DNA of 64,000 nucleotides, from the NCBI GenBank assembly GCA_965227875.1, contig OZ245783.1:4464001-4528000 (forward strand), in the 5' to 3' direction. The stretch comes from G965227875 sp965227875. Lineage in GTDB: Bacteria; Pseudomonadota; Alphaproteobacteria; Rhizobiales; JAJFHC01. Position 1 is the stretch's first letter. Every line of letters starts with the position of its first letter. Position numbers and translations under genes: made by a program. This document shows, piece after piece, positions 45,340-54,353 of the stretch. The notes under the pieces were generated by a model. It was given only the letters and a program-made list of their open reading frames with translations, was not told the origin of the DNA and did no database searches.

Positions 45340-46125
45340 TTACGCGGACTTTTTCTTCTGGTCGACGAGGTCCTGGGCCTCTTCCGGGCTCAGTGCCGGC
45401 ACGTGGCCAGCCGAGTTCTCGTCGTCGTCGGTCAGGTCTTCGTCGTCCCTCTTCGGGGTTACGAGGCCGGCCGAAATCACCATCTTGGCGGCTTCTTCCA
45501 CGGACATGTCGAGAATGGTGACGCTCCTGCGGGGAACGAACAGCAGGAAGCCCGATGTCGGATTGGGGGTCGTGGGAAGAAAGACGCTCATCATTCCCTC
45601 CTGTCCCTCGCCGGACCGCTCCAACACTTCGCCCTTGGTTTCCGTCGAAATGAACACGAGCGCGTAGAGACCCTTGCGGGGGTATTCGATGAGCCCGACA
45701 TCCTTGAACGACGTCTGGCTCTGCGACAGGACCGTCTCGAATATCTGCTTGAGCGCCTTGTAGACGTTCCGCACGATGGGCATGTTGTCGAGCATGTTCT
45801 CGCCGAAGGACACGATGGTCCGGCCGAACAGGTTTGCCGTCAGGGCCCCCAGGACCGTGATCCCGATGAGCGCAAAGAGCAGCCCGACGCCCGGCAACGA
45901 AAACTGCAGGTAGGTATCCGGGTTGTACTTCGCGGGGACGAACGGCTTGATCCACTTGTCGAACAGGTCGACGAACCACCACGTGATGTAGATGGTGATG
46001 CTCAGAGGCGCGGCGATCACCAGGCCGGTGAGAAAATAGGTTCTCAATCGGCTGGCGAAATGTCCTCGCCGCACCGGCGGCGTCTTTTTGGAGGATCTTT
46101 TTCCGGAAGAAGGTCTGTCGTTCAT
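45340..46125 (-). CDS. DUF502 membrane protein
   Basis: A 261-residue protein with two N-terminal membrane segments (about 28-50 and 75-98) and a DUF502 core (NMLDNMPIVRNVYKALKQIFETV, YPRKGLYALVFIS, VFLPTTPNPTSGFLLFVP). Both ends are charged; the C-terminus is acidic. The family is common beside recG in alphaproteobacteria; function unknown. Confidence 0.88.
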   Translation of the reverse strand: MNDRPSSGKRSSKKTPPVRRGHFASRLRTYFLTGLVIAAPLSITIYITWWFVDLFDKWIKPFVPAKYNPDTYLQFSLPGVGLLFALIGITVLGALTANLFGRTIVSFGENMLDNMPIVRNVYKALKQIFETVLSQSQTSFKDVGLIEYPRKGLYALVFISTETKGEVLERSGEGQEGMMSVFLPTTPNPTSGFLLFVPRRSVTILDMSVEEAAKMVISAGLVTPKRDDEDLTDDDENSAGHVPALSPEEAQDLVDQKKKSA

Positions 46126-46219
46126 TCGCGCATATTAGCGCGTCTGCCGGTCAAATGAATCAACAGATTTTCGCTGGCGCCGAAAAATTTCGCGGCGGCA
46201 AAAACAGTCCGGATCTCAG

Positions 46220-47290
46220 TTACTTGGCCGTGGTGGTGAAGCAGTCCTGGCCACGGCGCTTCAGTTGCCGGCAAACCCGGTCCGCTTCGTTGCGGTCAGT
46301 GTACGGTCCGATGCGCAAGCGGTAGACGACGCGGGACCCGAGGTCCGCCCGCTGGATGATGGGCGCCATGTTTCCGATGACGCTGCGATGCCGGTCCGAA
46401 ATGCGGCGCCACCGTTCGTTGAGCGCGCCTTCGCTGTTCTGGGCCATGAGCTGGACGAGGAAGGACCCCGCCGGAATGCCGGCACTGGCGCCAGCGAGTT
46501 CCGTATCCGTATCGTCGACGGACGTGGTCGAGTTTATGTTGTTGGTGATCGCCGGATCCGCCGCCGCAGTCTGAATGACGGACGTGTTGTCGATTTCCGG
46601 CGTGATGCCGATCTCCGCCAGTTTCTCGCGTGCGAGCTGGAAATCGGGTTTGGACGTGAGCGCGGAATTGAGTTCCCGTTGGGCTTCTTTCTCCTGGCGA
46701 AGCGAAAGGTGGGCCAGAGCCGCCCCATAGTGGGCCAGGTGCGGTTGTGGATACCGGTACTTGATCGCAAGTTGGTAATCGCGGATGGCGGCCTCGTTCC
46801 GGCCGAGCATGCGCATCAGTGTCGCGCGGCTGTTATAGGCTTGCGAGAAAGCCTTGTTGATCTTCACCGCGTTCGACAGGTCATCCAGGGCGAGCGTCGT
46901 CTGGCCGACGGCATTGTGCGCCAGGCCGCGGTTGAAATGGGCGATCGCGCGCGCCGCGACGGGCAGCGTGCCGATCTGGATCGCCTCCGAATAGTCCTTG
47001 ATCGCACCGCTCGGGTCGCGAAGGTTCTGGCGGGCAAGTCCGCGGTTGAGAAGGGCTACGGCGCGCTGGTGCGGCTCCAGTGTGCCCCGTTTCAGCGCGC
47101 TGTCCAGTTCGGTCTGGGCGAGGTTGTAGTCAAGTCCCCGAAGGGCCGCTTCGCCACGCCTCAGGGCGTCGAGCAATTCATCGGCGTGGACGGATATGTC
47201 GGTGGTAAGCAGCGCGGCCGTTCCCAGAAAAACGGCAAGGATCGAAGTCCGCAGTCCCTTGATTGTCTTCCGCACCCGCTGTCCAGACAT
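46220..47290 (-). CDS. TPR-repeat protein with C-terminal SPOR domain
   Basis: A 356-residue exported protein. A signal peptide ends near SVHADE. At least four TPR-like helices pairs span about 40-215 (AVALLNRGLARQNLRDPSGA, AIAHFNRGLAHNAVGQTTLA, AFSQAYNSRATLMRMLGRNE). A SPOR domain fills about 280-350 (FLVQLMAQNSEGALNERWR, YRLRIGPYTDRNEADRVCRQ). SPOR domains bind denuded glycan strands at the septum. It lies directly downstream of glmS on the same strand and may share its transcript. Confidence 0.88.
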   Translation of the reverse strand: MSGQRVRKTIKGLRTSILAVFLGTAALLTTDISVHADELLDALRRGEAALRGLDYNLAQTELDSALKRGTLEPHQRAVALLNRGLARQNLRDPSGAIKDYSEAIQIGTLPVAARAIAHFNRGLAHNAVGQTTLALDDLSNAVKINKAFSQAYNSRATLMRMLGRNEAAIRDYQLAIKYRYPQPHLAHYGAALAHLSLRQEKEAQRELNSALTSKPDFQLAREKLAEIGITPEIDNTSVIQTAAADPAITNNINSTTSVDDTDTELAGASAGIPAGSFLVQLMAQNSEGALNERWRRISDRHRSVIGNMAPIIQRADLGSRVVYRLRIGPYTDRNEADRVCRQLKRRGQDCFTTTAK

Positions 47291-47372
47291 TATGGGCCCC
47301 TATTTCCCCGGTACACTACCCGCACATTGGCAATGAATATAGTTGATGAAAGGTTAAACTAAGGCGAATTTG

Positions 47373-49199
47373 TTACTCAACCGTTACCGACTTGGCCAAA
47401 TTGCGGGGCTGGTCCACGTCCGTTCCCATGAAAACAGCCGCGTGATAGGCGAGAAGTTGAACGGGAATCGCGTAGAGAAGCGGACTAACGAACGGATTCG
47501 ATTGGGGAATCTCAATATTCGCAATTCCGTTCTGCAGAGTCTCTCCGGCGGATGCACTGTCGGACACAAGGATGATCTGCCCGCCGCGTGCGGAAACCTC
47601 CTGCATGTTGGACATCGTCTTTTCGAAAAGGGAATCGCGCGGCGCGAGCACGATCACGGGAACCGATTCGTCGATCAGCGCGATCGGGCCATGCTTGAGT
47701 TCGCCCGCCGCATAACCTTCGGCGTGGATATAGGAGATCTCCTTGAGCTTGAGCGCGCCTTCCATGGCGAGCGGGAAATTGATCCCGCGGCCGAGATAGA
47801 GAACGTCTCTCGCGCCTGCCAGTTGACGGGCCACGTTTTCGATATGGGGCTCCGTCTTGAGGATGTCGGCAATCTGCCGGGGCACATGGATGAGCGCGTC
47901 GATCAGGTCGCGTTCTTCCTCGTGCGAGATGGTGCCGCGACGGCGCGCGATGCCGATGGCGAGACAAGCGAGAACCGCAAGCTGGCAGGTGAACGCCTTG
48001 GTGGACGCGACACCGATCTCCGGGCCGGCAAAGGTGGGAACGACGAGATCGCATTCCCGCGCGATCGAGGACTCCCGTACGTTGACCACCGCGAGGGTGT
48101 ACTGGCCGTGCTCCTTGCAGTACCGGAGCGCGGCCAGCGTATCGGCGGTCTCGCCTGACTGGGAAACGAAAACGGCAAGCCCCCCATCGGTCAGCGGCGC
48201 ATCCCGATAACGGAACTCCGACGCGATGTCGACCTCCACCGGGATCTTCACGAGCTTCTCGAACCAGTATTTCGCGGCAAGCCCGGCATAATACGCCGTC
48301 CCGCAGGCGGTGATCGTGATGCGGGTCAGGGTTGCGGGATCGAACCCCAGGTTCTCCGGCAGGACGATGCGCTTGCCGGCCATGTCGATGTATTCGGCTA
48401 GCGTATGGCCGATGACCTCGGGCTGTTCGGCGATCTCCTTGGCCATGAAGTGGCGATGATTGCCCTTGTCGACGAGAAGCGCGGAAGCGCTCGTCTGCTG
48501 CACCGGGCGGTCCACCGGATTTCCGGCCGCATCATGGATCGTGACCGTCTCGCGCGTGAGGACGACCCAGTCCCCCTCCTCGAGATAGGTCACCCGCGTG
48601 GTCATCGGAGCAAGCGCGATGGCATCCGAACCGAGATAGTTTTCCCCCGAGCCGTGACCGACCGCAAGCGGGCTTCCCCGACGCGCACCGATCAGAAGGT
48701 CGGGGTCGTCCTCGAAGAGGATGGCGAGGGCGAACGCGCCTTCGAGCCGTTCGAGACACGCACCAACCGCATCTTTCGGCGAAAGCCCGGCCGCGAGTTC
48801 TTTGGATATCAGGTGAGCGATCACCTCCGTGTCGGTGTCCGAGGCAAACGTCGCGCCGTTCCCCGTGAGCTCGGCGCGCAATTCCTGGAAGTTCTCGATG
48901 ATGCCGTTGTGCACCACGGCGACACCGGGAGCGGTGTGCGGGTGAGCGTTCTTCTCGATGGGCGAGCCGTGGGTTGCCCAACGCGTGTGTCCAATACCGG
49001 CCTGTCCGGTGAGTGTCAGGCCGCTGACGACACGATCGAGGTTGTCGAGCTTGCCTTCCGCGCGATGGCGGACGATGGCACCGTCCTCGAGCGTTGCGAT
49101 GCCCGCGGAGTCGTAGCCGCGATACTCGAGCCGCCTGAGAGAGCCGACGAGGCGGGGCGCGACCGGTCCGGCCCCCAGTATTCCGACAATGCCGCACAT
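47373..49199 (-). CDS. glmS: Glucosamine-6-phosphate synthase GlmS
   Basis: Makes glucosamine-6-phosphate from fructose-6-phosphate and glutamine, the first step to UDP-GlcNAc. The 608-residue protein starts MCGIVGILG, so Cys is the N-terminal nucleophile after Met removal. TRWATHGSPIEKNAHPH and HNGIIENFQELR belong to the glutaminase domain. Two SIS domains follow (SQSGETADTLAALRY, VASTKAFTCQLAVLACLA) and the C-terminus ends PRNLAKSVTVE. Start chosen at MCGIVG; the longer frame has no conserved sequence. It is 37 bases downstream of glmU. Confidence 0.97.
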   Translation of the reverse strand: MCGIVGILGAGPVAPRLVGSLRRLEYRGYDSAGIATLEDGAIVRHRAEGKLDNLDRVVSGLTLTGQAGIGHTRWATHGSPIEKNAHPHTAPGVAVVHNGIIENFQELRAELTGNGATFASDTDTEVIAHLISKELAAGLSPKDAVGACLERLEGAFALAILFEDDPDLLIGARRGSPLAVGHGSGENYLGSDAIALAPMTTRVTYLEEGDWVVLTRETVTIHDAAGNPVDRPVQQTSASALLVDKGNHRHFMAKEIAEQPEVIGHTLAEYIDMAGKRIVLPENLGFDPATLTRITITACGTAYYAGLAAKYWFEKLVKIPVEVDIASEFRYRDAPLTDGGLAVFVSQSGETADTLAALRYCKEHGQYTLAVVNVRESSIARECDLVVPTFAGPEIGVASTKAFTCQLAVLACLAIGIARRRGTISHEEERDLIDALIHVPRQIADILKTEPHIENVARQLAGARDVLYLGRGINFPLAMEGALKLKEISYIHAEGYAAGELKHGPIALIDESVPVIVLAPRDSLFEKTMSNMQEVSARGGQIILVSDSASAGETLQNGIANIEIPQSNPFVSPLLYAIPVQLLAYHAAVFMGTDVDQPRNLAKSVTVE

Positions 49200-49236
49200 G
49201 TTCTCTATCCGTAGCCGTCCGCCGGTCCGTCCGGCG

Positions 49237-50595
49237 TCAGTCCTTCTTCTTTGCGCTTTCCATCCGGGCCCGATAGGCCGAGGCCCACCCCGCCCGTGAG
49301 ATCTGGCGTCCGCGTGCAACCGCCAGCGCGTCGCTTTCCACGTCGAGCGTGATCACGCTGCCCGATCCGACATAGGCCCCGTCGCCGATCTTCACCGGGG
49401 CGACCAGCGCACTGTTGGATCCGATGAACGCGCCTTCGCCGATGTCGGTGAAGTGTTTCCGTGCCCCGTCATAATTGCAGGTGATCGTCCCGGCCCCGAC
49501 ATTGGCATTCCTGCCGACACGCGCGTCACCGACATAGGACAGATGGTTGACCTTGGCACCGTCTTCGATGCGGGCGTTCTTGACCTCGACGAAGTTCCCG
49601 ATCTTGGCGCCCCGCCCCACATGGGCGCCCGGACGAAGTCGCGCATATGGTCCGACCACCGCGTCCTCGGCGAGCGTGACGCCCTCGAGATGCGAGTGTG
49701 CCCGGACGGTGGCGCCGTCCCCGACCGTGACGTTTTTGCCGAACACGACGAACGGTTCGACCACCACGTCCTTTCCCAGCCTGGTGTCGGTTGCAAGAAA
49801 GACGGTTTCCGGCGCCACAAGCGTCGCACCGCCGTCCATGGCGTCTTCGCGCAGCCGTCCCTGCAACACCGCTTCGGCTTCTGCAAGCTGGCTTCGCGAA
49901 TTCACCCCGAGCACCTCGGACTCCTCGCAAACGACAAACCCGGAGGTGATCCCCTCCGCCGACCCGATCTCGATCACGTCGGTAAGATAGAATTCCTGCT
50001 TGCTGTTCCGGTTGTCGACCTTGTCGATGAGCGTCCACATCAGATCTGCGGACGCAAATGCCAGCACACCGGAATTGCACAACCGGATTTGCTTCTCCGC
50101 ATCGCTTGCTTCGGCATGCTCGCGAATGGCAAGGACATCCGCGCCGTCACCGGTGATCAGTCTTCCGTAGCCGGTCGGATCCGCGGCCTCGAAGCCCAGG
50201 ACGGCGATGCCCTTGCGGTCGACCGCGTTTCCGAGCAGGGCCGCGATTGTCGATTTGCGCAACAGCGGCGTGTCGCCGTAGAGGACAACGACCGGACCGG
50301 CGAAACCTTCGAGCGCGGCTTTCGCGCTTGCAACCGCGTCCGCCGTGCCGTTCTGATCAGTCTGTATGGCGATGGCACAGGCCGGATCGAGCCCGCGTGC
50401 CTCTTCGGCGACATCCTCCATGTCCGGGCCGACGACGACGGTCTTCCGCGCAAGCCCTGCTGCGTCCGCGACGGCCAGGACATGTCCGAGCATGCTGCGT
50501 CCGGCGATTTCGTGCAGCACTTTCGGCAGGGACGATTTCATTCTCGTTCCCTTGCCGGCGGCCAGAATGACACAAGCCGTATCCAATTGGGTCAT
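49237..50595 (-). CDS. glmU: Bifunctional UDP-GlcNAc pyrophosphorylase/acetyltransferase GlmU
   Basis: A 452-residue enzyme. The N-terminal uridyltransferase domain has VILAAGKGTRMKSSLPKVLH and VVLYGDTPLL. The C-terminal left-handed beta-helix has hexapeptide repeats (VVVEPFVVFGKNVTVGDGAT, IGNFVEVKNARI, NVGAGTITCNYDG, FIGSNSALVAPVKIGDGAYV). It completes UDP-GlcNAc synthesis with GlmS, encoded just downstream. Confidence 0.97.
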   Translation of the reverse strand: MTQLDTACVILAAGKGTRMKSSLPKVLHEIAGRSMLGHVLAVADAAGLARKTVVVGPDMEDVAEEARGLDPACAIAIQTDQNGTADAVASAKAALEGFAGPVVVLYGDTPLLRKSTIAALLGNAVDRKGIAVLGFEAADPTGYGRLITGDGADVLAIREHAEASDAEKQIRLCNSGVLAFASADLMWTLIDKVDNRNSKQEFYLTDVIEIGSAEGITSGFVVCEESEVLGVNSRSQLAEAEAVLQGRLREDAMDGGATLVAPETVFLATDTRLGKDVVVEPFVVFGKNVTVGDGATVRAHSHLEGVTLAEDAVVGPYARLRPGAHVGRGAKIGNFVEVKNARIEDGAKVNHLSYVGDARVGRNANVGAGTITCNYDGARKHFTDIGEGAFIGSNSALVAPVKIGDGAYVGSGSVITLDVESDALAVARGRQISRAGWASAYRARMESAKKKD

Positions 50596-50647
50596 CGAAT
50601 GCCTCCGATGTGCGTTGCATGCAAATCCGTTGCCGAATTCGGGCCGT

Positions 50648-50665
50648 GTTCCGGCACACCGGAAC
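50648..50665. repeat. Perfect palindrome GTTCCGG-CACA-CCGGAAC
   Basis: A 7-bp-arm inverted repeat in the intergenic region between the divergent glmU and SPOR genes. A similar one (TTCCGG-GCA-CCGGAA) lies at 50845-50859, and both are followed by CGG. They could be operators for one regulator or copies of a small repeat. The rest of the 50596-50893 gap shows no gene. Confidence 0.5.
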
Positions 50666-50844
50666 GGATCGGGCTGTAGTCACGGAAAACCGGACGATAG
50701 CTGTTGCAATTGCGGCGAGAAAATTCCAGAAGAAATGACAGTGGCGTGATTGCGTGCACCTGCCCTCAGTGAGCCTTCCCTGTCAAGGGAATCCGGGCGG
50801 TTTGCAGCCCGCCATTTTGAGCCATTTTTGCGAATCGTGATAGT

Positions 50845-50859
50845 TTCCGGGCACCGGAA
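50845..50859. repeat. Second palindrome TTCCGG-GCA-CCGGAA
   Basis: 35 bases before the SPOR-protein start codon; partner of the palindrome at 50648-50665. It lies where a promoter or leader for the SPOR gene would be. Confidence 0.45.
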
Positions 50860-50893
50860 CGGCATGGGCCGGGCGGATGGGGAAAGCTGCGCT

Positions 50894-51688
50894 ATGAAGT
50901 TGCTCGAATTGCTCGGTGAGCAAAAGAGACGTCAGCGCCATTCCGGAACTTCGCGAAACACGGAACTGGGGCTCCCTGCCTTGCTGTCCATAGCGGGCGT
51001 CATCGCCGTTGTGATCCTCGTGGCGGCCTCGGGCGTGGATGGCTGGATCTCCTCCCGACCGGCCAAACCGGAACCGGCCGTCGCCGTCGCGACCGAACCG
51101 GAAGCCGATGTGACGGCACTTTACCTGCGCCGCAAGATCGACCTGCTTCAGGCCAAGCTCGACAACATGGAGATCCTGTTCCAGCAGGTCAGCGCCGGAA
51201 ACGACGATCTCGCCCGCCGCCTTCAGGAACTCGAGGACAAGCTGGGGCCCTATACGGCGTCTCTCGGAAAACCCCGCGAGCCTAACTTGCCGAAACCGGG
51301 CGCGAAGGGAGACCGCGCGTCGACCCATTTCAAGAACGAAACGCCTGCGCGTCCCGCGGCCGAGGTGGCGGGCGTCAGAAAGCAGCAGACGCCGCGACCG
51401 ACACAGACCTTTTTCGCGATCCAGCTGCCGAGTTTCCGCACGATCCCCGAATTGCGCAATGCCTGGCGGCAGATCAGGCGGCAGGCCGGGGACACGGTGT
51501 CGGATCTCGAACCCCGCTATTATGCCGTCCAGAACGGAAATGCCGGAATCGTCTACAGGTTGCTGGCGGGACCGATCAAGAACGCGGCCGAAGCGGCCAG
51601 ACGCTGCGCGCGGCTCCAGGCACGAAACCTTCAGTGCAAGACCACAGTCTTTACCGGTGAACCCATTTTCCAGCAGGCGACCAATTGA
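50894..51688 (+). CDS. Membrane-anchored SPOR-domain protein
   Basis: A 264-residue protein with a short cytoplasmic end, one membrane helix (about 35-53, LGLPALLSIAGVIAVVILVA), a coiled-coil-like stretch (about 75-115, LYLRRKIDLLQAKLDNMEIL), a Pro/Lys-rich linker and a C-terminal SPOR domain (FFAIQLPSFRTIPELRNAWR, YRLLAGPIKNAAEAARRCAR). The start at 50894 has GGGGA upstream; longer frames are unsupported. The layout resembles FtsN-like or other division-site SPOR proteins. Confidence 0.85.
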   Translation: MKLLELLGEQKRRQRHSGTSRNTELGLPALLSIAGVIAVVILVAASGVDGWISSRPAKPEPAVAVATEPEADVTALYLRRKIDLLQAKLDNMEILFQQVSAGNDDLARRLQELEDKLGPYTASLGKPREPNLPKPGAKGDRASTHFKNETPARPAAEVAGVRKQQTPRPTQTFFAIQLPSFRTIPELRNAWRQIRRQAGDTVSDLEPRYYAVQNGNAGIVYRLLAGPIKNAAEAARRCARLQARNLQCKTTVFTGEPIFQQATN

Positions 51689-51714
51689 CATGCATTAGTG
51701 ACGGCGTCGTCTGA

Positions 51715-52662
51715 ATGACCCCTCCCGCAAACGATCACGCGCCGACCGAGCCCGGCCGTCTGACGGTGTTCGCCGTGCTGGCGTTCATGCCGTTATTCTT
51801 CTCGTCCAACATCGTCATCGGACGCGCAGCGGCGGAACTCGTCCCGCCGTCGAGCCTTGCATTCTGGCGTTGGCTGATCGCCTTCCTGATCCTCCTGCCG
51901 TTCACCGCCATGGCGCTGCGCCGGGATTTCCAGGCCTTCTGGGCCCAGCGCGCATGGATCGCACTTCTGTCGTTTCTCGGCATGGGCATATGCGGTGCCG
52001 GGGTCTATATCGCGCTCCAGCACACGACCGCCACGAACGGCGCACTGATCTACACGGCCACGCCTGTCATCGTGATCCTTTTCGAATGGGCCTTTGCGGG
52101 GAACAGGCTGACACTCACCCGGCTGTTCGGTGTCTTCATCGCGATCGGCGGGGTCTGCGTGGTGATCTTCAAGGGAGACCTGTCCCGTCTGCTGTCCCTT
52201 GAACTCAACATCGGGGACCTGCTCATGGCGCTGGCCGCCACGAGTTGGGCCGGATACACGCTCATCCTCAAGCGGCCCGCCCTGCGCGCCATGCCGACCT
52301 TGCCGCTCATGGCGGCGATCACGCTCGGTGGGGCCATCCTTCTTTTTCCGTTCGCGGTCTGGGAGTATGTGACCGTCGGGGGCGTTCCCCCCGTCCTGCC
52401 GGCCTGGGCGAGCATAGGCGGGGTTGCGCTTTTCGCATCGGTCCTCGCGTTTTCCGCCTATCAGTATGGCGTCCGGCATGTGGGGCCCGGGGTCACCAGC
52501 GTGTTCCTCTACATGGTGCCGATGCATGCCGCGCTGCTCGCTTCGCTCTTCCTCGGCGAAGCGCTCGCGGCCTATCACCTCCTGGGTGCGGCCTGCATTA
52601 TCGGCGGAGTGTCGCTGGCAACCGGCATTGCCGGTTCGATGGCCGCATGGGCGAGGCGCTAG
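51715..52662 (+). CDS. EamA/DMT-family transporter
   Basis: A 315-residue membrane protein with ten hydrophobic segments in two EamA repeats. Marks: PLFFSSNIVIGRAAAELVPPS at the first helix, LQHTTATNGALIYTATPVIV, and YQYGVRHVGPGVTSVFLYMV in the second repeat. Substrate unknown (often amino acids or metabolites). It is 26 bases after the SPOR gene on the same strand. Confidence 0.9.
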   Translation: MTPPANDHAPTEPGRLTVFAVLAFMPLFFSSNIVIGRAAAELVPPSSLAFWRWLIAFLILLPFTAMALRRDFQAFWAQRAWIALLSFLGMGICGAGVYIALQHTTATNGALIYTATPVIVILFEWAFAGNRLTLTRLFGVFIAIGGVCVVIFKGDLSRLLSLELNIGDLLMALAATSWAGYTLILKRPALRAMPTLPLMAAITLGGAILLFPFAVWEYVTVGGVPPVLPAWASIGGVALFASVLAFSAYQYGVRHVGPGVTSVFLYMVPMHAALLASLFLGEALAAYHLLGAACIIGGVSLATGIAGSMAAWARR

Positions 52663-52668
52663 CGCGTC

Positions 52669-53601
52669 TCAGTCGGTGGTGGCGAGTTCATGCGTGGCGT
52701 CCGCAAGGACCCGTGCGGCGACATCGAGCGCGCCGAACTGCGCCATGAAATCTACGTCGTTGTCGCGCTGGATCATGCGGCCGGTTTCAGACGACATGTA
52801 CCATGTGTCGCCACGGGGGTTTGTTTCGAGCACGAAGAGCTCTCCGGTGTCCGCATCCCGGATGATGTCCGTGCCGAGCAGCGGCTGATCGGGAAAACAG
52901 GCGTGTGCCTTTTCCGCGAGCGCGATCACGTCCGTTTCGAACGACAGGGAATAGTGCGACGTCTTCTTGTTGGAAACGATCGTGACCCCGCCTTCGTCGA
53001 AGCCGTACCTCGTTTTGAGGGCCGGATAGCCGTGATCGGCCTCGCAAAGCCAGCTCATCAGGGTTTTTCCGAACAGCGTCACGACGCGGTAGTTTCGTGG
53101 CCACGGCCCCGTGTAGACGAATTTCTGTGCGATCAGCGGCGCCTTGCGGCCCGGATGGTCTTCGGGGAACGCATCTTCGGATCGATACTTGAGCTTGTCG
53201 GTCCTCTTGATCCGGATCTCCGCTCCCTTGCGGCCGAGTTCCGGCTTGACCACGACATAGGGCCCCCATTCCTCCGGATCCAGCGAAATGCCATCCACGA
53301 TCTCGACCCAGTCGGGAACCGGTATTCCCGCCGTCCGCAACCGTTCGTTCTGCACGCTCTTGCGAAACTCGTGGCCCTGGCAGATGCGGCCATGCGGAGG
53401 CCGGAACTTCTTGATCGGCATCGGGGAGACCGTGAGCATCGGCGTCCCCGCGACCGCGTCAGCGTCCTCCCATGCCAGTTCCTTTGTGTCGACGATGTGA
53501 ACCCGGACATCCTCGCTGAGCCTTTCGATCTCCCGGGCCAGATAGGCGTAGTCTTCAGGCGACTGTTTGGTTTTCTGATGAACGAGAACGAGATTGTACA
53601 T
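52669..53601 (-). CDS. ATP-grasp (RimK-like) ligase
   Basis: A 310-residue protein with an ATP-grasp domain: YVVVKPELGRKGAEIRI (nucleotide-binding Lys), LIAQKFVYTGPWPRNYRVVTL, and metal-binding GTDIIRDADTGELFVLETNPRG with Asp, Glu and Asn in the usual places. ATP-grasp enzymes join a carboxylate to an amine or thiol; RimK-like members add amino acids to proteins or peptides. Neither substrate is evident. It is convergent with the EamA gene (6 bases apart). Confidence 0.82.
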   Translation of the reverse strand: MYNLVLVHQKTKQSPEDYAYLAREIERLSEDVRVHIVDTKELAWEDADAVAGTPMLTVSPMPIKKFRPPHGRICQGHEFRKSVQNERLRTAGIPVPDWVEIVDGISLDPEEWGPYVVVKPELGRKGAEIRIKRTDKLKYRSEDAFPEDHPGRKAPLIAQKFVYTGPWPRNYRVVTLFGKTLMSWLCEADHGYPALKTRYGFDEGGVTIVSNKKTSHYSLSFETDVIALAEKAHACFPDQPLLGTDIIRDADTGELFVLETNPRGDTWYMSSETGRMIQRDNDVDFMAQFGALDVAARVLADATHELATTD

Positions 53602-53692
53602 GACCTACCGCGATTGACTGCTCAACGGCGGCCATTCTTTCAGTCACGGTCCGCCATGAAAAGCGGCGAATTGACGAAAACGATGCTCGTCC

Positions 53693-54250
53693 CTATCCGG
53701 CTTCGGCACCGAGTGCGATCAGTTCGCGGCGAAGGTCGCGGAACCGGTTCTCGCTGTCCGACATGCTCAGGGGATCGGTCCGGTTTTCGAGCGCGACGCC
53801 AATTTCAGTCCAGTCCCTTTCCGAAAGGAGTTTTTCGGCAAGGGGGAAGAAACGGGATTCCTCCATGGCCATGTGCTTTCTTTCGTCGTCGATGAAGGAA
53901 CGCGCCACGACGCAGAATGCGGGTTTGGAGACCTCGATCTCGAGCAGGATGTTGCGGACGGCCTTTCTGAGCATCGCGAGCCTTTCGCCCACCTCTTCAT
54001 GCTCCTGCGAGAGATCTCCGACATCAGCCACCCGGTCGGGAGCGACCTCGAGCAATCGCCGATAGATCGCGTCTTCCTTGGGATGATGACAAGCGGCGGG
54101 AAAATCCGAGAAATACTCGGCAATTCTCTCTATTAGGTCATAGTCGGGGTTGTCTCCCGTCTCGACCTTGGCGATCTCCGTCTCGAACAGCTTGAGCAGA
54201 CGGGACATGCTGACGTGTTCTTGTTTCAGTGTCTGGAGAACATCGAGCAT
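53693..54250 (-). CDS. Hemerythrin HHE-domain protein
   Basis: A 185-residue four-helix protein with the di-iron ligand pattern of the hemerythrin family: His12 in LKQEHVSM, HHPKED near 55, QEHEEVGERL near 82 and ERKHMAMEE near 123. Such proteins bind oxygen or nitric oxide or repair iron centres. The start has GAGG upstream. The promoter carries a perfect FNR box at -41.5, so expression should rise at low oxygen or under nitric oxide, in accord with the iron-oxo role. Confidence 0.88.
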   Translation of the reverse strand: MLDVLQTLKQEHVSMSRLLKLFETEIAKVETGDNPDYDLIERIAEYFSDFPAACHHPKEDAIYRRLLEVAPDRVADVGDLSQEHEEVGERLAMLRKAVRNILLEIEVSKPAFCVVARSFIDDERKHMAMEESRFFPLAEKLLSERDWTEIGVALENRTDPLSMSDSENRFRDLRRELIALGAEAG

Positions 54251-54281
54251 GTCGGCCTCACTTTCCCATCAGCATGGGGTG

Positions 54282-54323
54282 ATCCTACAGGACCCTCGAT
54301 GAGGCCTTATTGATCCTGATCAA
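54282..54323 (-). promoter_or_regulatory. Class II FNR-type promoter of the hemerythrin gene
   Basis: TTGAT-N4-ATCAA, a perfect FNR/FixK/Dnr box, spans 54310-54323. TAGGAT (54282-54287 complement) fits a -10 element. With a start near 54275 the box centre is at -41.5, the exact class II activator position. No real -35 is present, as expected for an activator-dependent promoter. Confidence 0.8.
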
Positions 54324-54353
54324 ACTCCAAACCATCTGTTCGAGCCGGCAATA

